From the NCBI GenBank assembly GCA_033297075.1, contig MU858051.1:372001-436000 (forward strand): a DNA stretch of 64,000 bases, read 5' to 3'. Source of the DNA: Rhypophila decipiens. Taxonomy: Eukaryota > Ascomycota > Sordariomycetes > Sordariales > Naviculisporaceae. The notes beneath the pieces were generated by a model that worked only from the letters and a program-made list of their open reading frames with translations, searched no databases and was not told the origin of the DNA. Below, in pieces: positions 57,343-64,000 of the stretch. Positions within the stretch are counted from its first letter, which is position 1. Every line of letters begins with the position of its first letter. The position numbers and the translations under genes were made by a program.

Positions 57343-59380
57343 ATGTCGTTCTTGGGTGGTGGCGCCGAGTGCTCGACCGCGGGCAACCCCCTCAGCCAGT
57401 TCACCAAACATGTCCAGGACGACAAGAGCCTCCAGCACGACCGGCTGGTGGGAAGAGGTCCGAATGGAGGGCTCGGCAGTTTCCGGAGCGCTGGAATGAG
57501 CACACCGCAGGATGAGGTATGTCTCCTCTCTTTTCCATCTCTTGCTCTGTTGCTAACCTTGCGTATGACAGATGGTAAATGGCTTCCTCCACCAAAACCC
57601 AGGCATGCCCGAGATGCCCCTCGAGCACGCGCAAGGCCCCATGGGCCATCTCCACATCGATCCGCACCAGGGCGTCCATCTCCGTGCGCAGTCAGCGTCG
57701 CCTACCTGGCACGGGCCCGACTTTCAAAATCAGCAGGCCGCCATGGAGGCTGCGTTTAACGCGCCGGCTGGGACACAGTTCAGCCCGGACGAGTTTGCCA
57801 AGTTTCAACAAATGAATGGCTCGGCTGGCGCGGCATCGTCGTCCCACGTCGCCAGCCCCATGTCTGCTGGTGGGATGGGTATGCAGCGGCCAATGATGGG
57901 TATTGGGGGCATGGGGATGGGAATGGGTGGTATGAGCTACGGTATGTCCAGGCCTATGTATCAACCTATGGGTGGTATGTATGGCTCCCAGACCCACCTT
58001 CATCATCATCAACAACAGCAGGAGCCCGAGGGCAAAGGAAAGGGAAAGGTGGTAGAGCTGGATGATACGAAATGGGAGGAGCAATTTGCACAAATGGAGA
58101 TCCACGACCAGAAGCTCCGCGAAACAGTACAGGACGAGGCTCTGGCACAGGAGGCGGAGCTGAACCAGATGGACGAGCAATTGCACAGTGAGACTGGGTA
58201 CGGGGACCTCGAGTCGATATGGCGTGGCATCCAGGCGGAGCGGGAGGCTATGGACCAGCTGGACGCCGAGGACGACTTCTCCAAGTTCGACAGCACGACC
58301 TTTGGTAACGACGGGTTGGGCGACTGGGGCCTCACCAACGGCAGGTTAGGATCGGACCCGCCTGTGCAAGATTATCTGTTTGAGGAAGAGAATTTATTCC
58401 AGGACCAACAGAACCCGTTCGATGAGGGTGTTCGCATCATGAACGAGGGCGGGAACCTGTCCCTGGCCGCGCTTGCGTTTGAGGCTGCAGTTCAAAAGAA
58501 CCCTGATCATGTGGAAGCCTGGGTATATCTCGGCAGCGCGCAGGCTCAGAACGAAAAGGAAGAGGCTGCCATTCGTGCGCTCGAGCAAGCCCTGAAGTTG
58601 GACCCCAATAACCTCTCTGCGCTCATGGGTCTGGCGGTATCGTATACGAACGAGGGCTACGACTCCACGGCCTACCGGACCCTCGAGCGCTGGCTCTCAG
58701 TCAAGTACCCACAAATCGTCGCCCCCGAGAATCTTTCTTCTGCCGCAGAGATGGGCTTCACCGACCGTGCCCAGCTCCACGACAAGGTAACCACGCTCTT
58801 CCTCGACGCAGCCCGTCTCGCCCCAGACGGCGACCACATGGATCCCGACGTCCAGGTCGGTTTGGGGGTCCTACTCTACGGCGCGGAGGAATACGACAAG
58901 GCGGTCGACTGCTTCCAGACAGCGCTGCACAGCTCCGAGATGGGCGCTAGCAACGACCGCTCCCAGGTTCATCTCTTGTGGAACCGCCTTGGCGCGACAC
59001 TGGCTAATAGCGGACGGTCAGAGGAGGCCATCGCTGCGTACGAAAAGGCCCTGGCTATTCATCCCAATTTTGTGCGCGCAAGGTATAACCTCGGAGTGTC
59101 GTGTATCAATATCGGCTGCCATATGGAAGCCGCGGGACATTTACTGGCTGCGCTGGATATGCACAAGAGTGTGGAGAAGGCTGGTAGAGAAAAGGCGAGG
59201 GAGTTGCTTGGTGGTGACGTCGGTGATGAGAGGCTTGATGCCATGACAACCCAGAATCGAAGCACCACGTTGTATGATACTTTGAGGAGGGTTTTCACGC
59301 AGATGAATAGACGGGATTTGGCGGAGAAGGTGGTTGTGGGGGTTGATCCGGAATTGTTTCGCGGCGAGTTTGATTTCTGA
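57343..59380 (+). CDS. PEX5: peroxisomal targeting signal 1 receptor PEX5
   Basis: PEX5 binds the C-terminal SKL-type signal of matrix proteins in the cytosol, docks at the peroxisome membrane and is recycled by ubiquitination of an N-terminal cysteine. Two exons, 57343-57516 and 57572-59380, 660 aa, normal for filamentous fungi. The N-terminus MSFLGGGAECSTAGNPL holds the conserved Cys 10 used for recycling. The disordered N-terminal half contains WxxxF-type docking motifs (WEEQF near residue 225; a looser WHGPDF near 105) and a Met/Gly-rich stretch (about 150-195). From about 345 the TPR domain begins: NPDHVEAWVYLGSAQAQNEKEEAAIRAL, LDPNNLSALMGLAVSYTNEG, then a PDVQVGLGVLLYGAEEYDKAVDCF repeat, HLLWNRLGATLANSGRSEEAIAAY and HPNFVRARYNLGVSCINIG, matching TPRs that cradle the signal peptide. 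The intron is 55 nt (gtatgt...gacag). Confidence 0.96.
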
Positions 59381-60037
59381 CGGGGTCGGTAGGAGATCCT
59401 TGGTGGGATCTGGGAAAGGGGGCAAGAGGGAGGAGCGGGAAAGGGGGCTTTGGTATTTAACTGGACAAGGGAAACTTTGGTCTAGAAAGGACAGCTGGTG
59501 ATTAGGCATTTTGTTATTTACAGGCCTATAGTCTGGATTGGGTAAATAACTCGTTACAGGGCAGAAGGGTGTAAGAATGACTTGGTTGATAGGCGACAGC
59601 AACTCACTTGCATTTCTGGATGAACTTTTCATAGCGGGTTCATAGACATGGGGGTAAAATCGGGAATTTTTGGAACTCTGTTGGAGATGGTTTATTTGTT
59701 GCATATTCTCGCTGGTGGTTCCTTGCTTCTAGGTTATCTTGATTACACCCGTGGTAGGTACTTCAAGTGTTCAGGTGCCTAGCTATGTTCGGGTACTACC
59801 AACACATTCAAAAAAAGAAACGCTATTTGATCTATTGCGTCAGCAAAACCCTGACGAGTCAACCAAGCCGATCTATGTATAAAGATACCAATGTCATGAC
59901 AACCACCCTGAGAAGTTTTCCAAGCCCTCCTCTTGGGCTCCCGCGGCTCCCCACCACGATGAGCCGATGCCTTCCCAACCCTCATCTTGGGCTCCACAGA
60001 TCAATTTCTCGATCATATCAAACCAAGGATCCGGTGC
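59381..60037. other. convergent intergenic, PEX5 and SSZ1
   Basis: Shared 3' flank of two convergent genes. A 187-codon minus frame (59141-59704) overlaps the PEX5 end and is chance. No other feature. Confidence 0.65.
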
Positions 60038-61939
60038 CTAACCACTCAAGGTACCTCGTACAAAATTCTTGGTTCCAGCTTCTTTCGCCGTTACAACAAC
60101 GGAAAGGTCGGTATTGACAGTGATAGAGACCTCGACCTTACCGCCCTTCTTGACACCCCTGACAGCCGCCTCGGCAAGGGTTGTGCCAATCTTCCAGACC
60201 TTCTCGCGCTTCTCCTCTTCCTCCTCCTCCTCCTCGTCAGAAGCGTCGCTGTCCTCGTTGCTGTCCTCGGCATCCTCGACCTTGGCCGCCTTGGAGCTGC
60301 TCTCCTGGGTCTTGGGCTCGGGCTTGGTCACCTTGATGTGCGTGTTACCCTCGACGATCTTGACAAGGACGTCGCCGCCATCCTTGGGTGCAGGGACAGT
60401 GACCGTTCTCCGCGCGGGAACAGCAGTCTCTGTGGGAATGATGGGGACGAAGACCTCCTCGCCGGAAGGAGAGACAGAGACAACACCGATGGCGTTGGTA
60501 ACGTGGGGAACGGTGGTCACGGCAGCATGGGTCGACTGGTTGATATCCTCAGCCTCGTAGCCCTGGATCAAGTTGGCTTGAAGAGCGGCACCGCGTACCT
60601 GGAGCTCGGAGGGGTTGATGGCAGTCGCGGTCGTAGAGGGAGCTAATATGTTTGTGGATTCGGGGAAGAGGTTCTTGAGGTTGGAGGCGACACGGGGAGT
60701 GTGAGAGGCTCCGCCGGAGAGGATAACTTCGTCAATATCCAAGACGTCCAGCTCAGCCTTCTTGATAACGGACTCGACGAGGCGGGTGAAGCCCTCGAAG
60801 ACAGTTCGAGAAATCGTCTCGTAGCGGAGACGGTTGAGAGTGCTGGTGAAGTCGATACCTTGGGCCAAACTCTCGACGCTGAAGCTGGCGTTGGCGCCTA
60901 TGCTCAATGCCTTCTTGCAGGACTCGGCCTCGAGCTTAAGCTTCGCCAAACTCCTGTCATTCTCACGAGGGTCGATACCAGGGTTCTTCTTCATAAACTC
61001 CTTGGCAAAGTGGTCCACGAGGATCTTGTCCAACGCCTCACCTGTGAACTCGTAGTCGTGGGCCGCGGCGAGGACGGTGTACAAGCCACCGCGGCTGGCG
61101 ACGACGGTGACGTCAGATCGGGTACCTCCAAGGTCGGCGACCACGATCATCTTGTCTGCTAACACGGCCTCGGGCCGGGCGTCATAGGCCAAAACAGCAG
61201 CGACGGGTTCGCTGATAAGTTGCAAGACCTCAACACCGGCGTCGTTGCAGGCCGAAGTCAAAGCAGACTTTTGCGCGTCGGTGAAGTTTGTGGGGATGGT
61301 GATGACGGCAGATGTGACCTTCTTGCCGATGTAGTCGGAGGCCGAACCAACGAGACGACGGATATAACGGGTTGAAATCTCGGCGACTGAGAGGGTGGAG
61401 GGCTCTGCATCTTCCTCGGCCTTGTCCTTGACCTGAAATGAGACAGTGCCGTTGGCTTCGATAGGGTGAGCAGAGGCGTGGTTGTGGGTGGGATCTATCG
61501 ACTTGAAGCTGCGGCACTGAAGCGTTAGTCCTGATTTTGGACAATAAATTGGCACCAAGAGCATTTCTGCTTGACATTGCACCATGTATGATCTCTGTTA
61601 TAACGTACTCTTTTCCTAGAAAGTCGCGGAAGTAGGCAACAGTGTTCTTGGGGTTCCTGACAAGGAAATTCTTTGCTTGTTGGCCATAGTATTCCTCGCC
61701 CTCGACATACGAAAGGATCGTTGGGATTTGACGGTCTGTGAAGCACCTCGAGTATTAGTCATATTATTCCTAGCAAGTTGTGGCAGGTCTGGGTCGTCTG
61801 GCTCACCTCCATCCTCGTTCGCAATGACTTCGGCCTTGTCGTCGACTACGTATGCGATAGAGCTGTTGGCGTTGCCAAAGGTTACACCAATGGCTATGCG
61901 GTTGTCTGGGTCAGGCTTGGGGGTGTTCATTTCACTCAT
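60038..61939 (-). CDS. SSZ1: ribosome-associated Hsp70-like chaperone SSZ1
   Basis: SSZ1 pairs with the J-protein zuotin as the ribosome-associated complex (RAC) at the tunnel exit, stimulating the Hsp70 SSB on nascent chains; it is an atypical Hsp70 with a short substrate-binding part. Exons on the minus strand: 61807-61939, 61609-61735 and 60038-61508, 576 aa (yeast form 538). The ATPase domain starts at IAIGVTFGNANSSIAYV, a divergent phosphate loop typical of Ssz1, then QIPTILSYVEGEEYYG, VTSAVITIPTNFTDAQ, VLQLISEPVAAVLAY, VVADLGGTRSDVTVV and EVILSGGASHTPRVASNL. The C-terminal part is short and includes an acidic tract of about 20 Glu/Asp (coded by CTC/CTT repeats near 60214-60245), not present in the yeast protein as I recall it. 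Introns are 71 nt (61736-61806) and 100 nt (61509-61608), both canonical. Confidence 0.95.
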
Positions 61940-62501
61940 GGTGTTGATTAATGTGACGAATTATGCTGTGATGCTGTGATGCTGGTAAAAGTGATCCTGT
62001 TCGATTGCAAAGACCTGGAGATGGCTGTTGATGGTAATGGTGGGGGTGCTTGAAAAGTTGAGCTCGAAAAAAAATTGTGCCCAGCGTGGGATAGAGATGG
62101 CGCTGGTCCCTGTCAACTAGCCCCACCTGTACTTGCCGCCATGACCATGGATTCACACTGTGCAAAATGAATTTGGGAAGGCAACGAAAGACATTGTCGA
62201 GCAGGTTTGTGCTTGCATTGTTTATTCATCCTGACATCACAACTCCTTCCTAAACAATCCTTTGTTTTGCCAGCACAAGTCAAACGAGCAGCAGGGTAAC
62301 TCCTTCGTGTTTTACCCTCGTCTTCCTTCTCCGAACCTCACACGGTGCGGAACACCTGCAGCGACCCACCATTGACAAGCGGCCCCACCAAAATTTATTG
62401 GTACGGAAATGCTGCATCGAGCTTTCGCAAACCATCCTGTCGCGAAGCCATCAACCTAAACACAAGGCTGAACCAAAACCAAAAACACCAACACCAACAA
62501 A
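61940..62501. promoter_or_regulatory. bidirectional promoter, SSZ1 / RRP40
   Basis: 562 bp separates the SSZ1 (-) and RRP40 (+) start codons, so both promoters and leaders must lie here. Both genes belong to the ribosome/rRNA-processing programme and could be co-regulated through shared elements. The RRP40 leader side is rich in CAA/CCA and low in G. I could not assign a particular factor site. Confidence 0.7.
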
Positions 62502-63327
62502 ATGGAGACACAATCCCAATCATTCGTCGTTCTCCCCGGGGACGCAATAGACCCTTCCATAATCCCAACCACCAAAACCAAACCCCTCCGCCTAGGTCCC
62601 GGCCTCCGACACATCCCACCGAGCGAGATCGTGCCCACCGTAAGCGGGAAGCTCATCGTCGACCCGCGGAAAAACTCCATGTGGGTAGAATACAATTCAC
62701 ACCGCGTAAGCTCCTCCTCCCCTTTTCCTTTCCCTATCCCATCCCCCTTTCCCCCCCCAAAAAAAACTAACAATCTCAATATTCCAGTACATCCCCTCCC
62801 AAAACGACCTAATAATAGGCCAAATCGCGAGAAACGCGGCAGACTTCTACTACGTCAACATAAGCCCCTACAACTCAAACGCAACCCTCCCCCACCTCTC
62901 CTTCGAGTCGGCGACCAAGAAGACCCGTCCCCAGCTTGCACCCGGCCAGTTGATCTACGCCCGTGTGACCCTCGCGAATAAACACATGGACGCCGAGCTA
63001 GAATGCGTATCTTCCACCACGGGCAAAGCAGAAGGTCTGGGACCGATCACGGGGGGCATGGTATTTGATATTTCGCTGGGGTTCGCAAGACGACTTCTTA
63101 TGGCGAAAAGTAAAGATGAGGGGGGGCTGCAAGTTTTGGAGTTGTTGGGGGAGGAGGGGCTTGCGTTTGAGACTGCTGTTGGGAGGAATGGCAAGGTCTG
63201 GGTGGGCAGTGATAGCCCCAAGATTGTCATTATTGTTGGACGGGCGCTGAAGGAGACGGATGAGGGGGATTTGGGTGTTGATGCGCAGAAAAAGTTGGTT
63301 AAGCGGTTGATGAGGGATATGAGATGA
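62502..63327 (+). CDS. RRP40: exosome complex subunit RRP40
   Basis: RRP40 is one of the three S1/KH cap subunits of the RNA exosome, which trims 5.8S rRNA precursors and degrades RNA in nucleus and cytosol. Two exons, 62502-62705 and 62788-63327, 247 aa (yeast form 240). The N-terminal domain has VVLPGDAIDPS and LRLGPGLRHIPPSEIVPTVSG; the S1-like part begins at the exon 2 join (YIPSQNDLIIGQIARNAADFYYVNI) with SPYNSNATLPHLSFESATKK and GQLIYARVTLANKHMDAELEC; the KH part includes GPITGGMVFDISLGFARRLL and the GRNG loop in AVGRNGKVWVGSD. The intron is 82 nt (gtaagc...ttccag). The start codon gives METQSQSFVVLPGD, fitting the family. SSZ1 is divergent upstream. Confidence 0.95.
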
Positions 63328-64000
63328 AGCAGGAGAACCGATTTACCAAAGGAGCGATGATACAACATCAAGGTTCATGTAAAATCATGTCCGGGGCAAA
63401 GACCTCTCCTTACGGAAGGTAAGGACGGTTGAACTTGCAGATTTGCGATGATCAATGCGCATCATGGGGTCACGATTTTGACCCTTGAGGAGAGGCAATG
63501 GTCATAAGAAACAGCCATATGCTCAGGGTTGAGCTGAGGTCTATCGCGGGAATGGCTTCTCACCGAGCTGAAACACGTTCAACTGATTGATACCCCTGAA
63601 ACAATAGACATAAGAGAAGACCAAGTCACATTTGAACTTCCCAGCGAGGTTGACTGGCATTGTATTTTTTTTGGCAAGTAAATAAAAATGGGTAGATCGC
63701 TAGCTATTTAACCCAAAAGTTCGCCTATGAGACTAAAAGTCTGGAATATCTATATGTCATGTAGATAGCTGAGGAATACTTTTTCCTCCTACAGTAAAGC
63801 GTTTTAGCCAAAAGAGAACGTGTTAGCACAGACTCGTAATCTGTCCGAGCCATATACAAGTTGCCCAGCAAGTAAATAAGCCCACCCGTTCCGTTCACCA
63901 CCGTCTCTATAATACATCCATCCCTAAAGATCGGCCTTGCCCCAGCGCAAGGCTGGGTATGTCAAGAATTATAAAACGCAATCAGATGAAATGATTGGCG
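63328..64000. other. 3' flank of RRP40 to window end
   Basis: 673 bp of AT-rich sequence with no supported gene, RNA gene or repeat. The next gene presumably lies outside the window. Confidence 0.6.

Noticed and set aside
57193..57759. 188-codon frame with poly-Thr and the Gln- and Asn-run frames (57266, 57273)
   Set aside because: These are readings of the CAA repeat in the PEX5 leader and shadows of PEX5 exons.

Overview
The window is nuclear DNA of a filamentous ascomycete (Pezizomycotina). The encoded proteins look most like those of Sordariomycetes, but this is a judgement from remembered families, not a search. The evidence is short spliceosomal introns (mostly 50-120 nt, GT...AG, with RCTRAC-type branch sites), fungal-type genes (Zn2Cys6 and C2H2 regulators, an UstYa/DUF3328 protein, the chaperone SSZ1, PEX5) and gene spacing of 0.5-9 kb. 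I see no bacterial operons, CRISPR arrays or rRNA. All exon borders were worked out by eye from reading frame, splice consensus and protein-family continuity.

Left part (1-20.8 kb): RPS15 and NSA2 (ribosome and ribosome assembly, + strand), then an unrecognised multi-exon Cys-rich gene whose intron carries a MITE. Next come an RBR E3 ubiquitin ligase and a flavin monooxygenase (both -), the peroxisomal membrane protein PXMP4 (+), an ankyrin-repeat protein, an FAD/NAD(P) oxidoreductase and a single-pass membrane protein (all -).

Middle part (20.8-50 kb): a regulator-rich, gene-poor stretch. It holds a C2H2 factor behind a 6.1 kb upstream region, a tiny Ser/Lys-rich protein followed by a 210-nt imperfect hairpin, a small multi-pass membrane protein, and a Zn2Cys6 factor and a bHLH factor that point away from each other across 8.9 kb. 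A further 4.5 kb after the bHLH gene also has no recognisable gene.

Right part (50-64 kb): an UstYa-like protein, a two-TM protein, a probable mitochondrial two-RRM RNA-binding protein and the PTS1 receptor PEX5 (all +), then SSZ1 (-) and the exosome subunit RRP40 (+) diverging from a 562-bp shared promoter.

Five genes serve ribosome function, RNA handling or RNA decay (RPS15, NSA2, SSZ1, RRP40, the RRM protein) and two serve peroxisomes (PXMP4, PEX5). The others do not form an evident metabolic cluster. The most unusual non-genic structures are the hairpin at 30901-31110 and the intronic MITE at 5546-5905.
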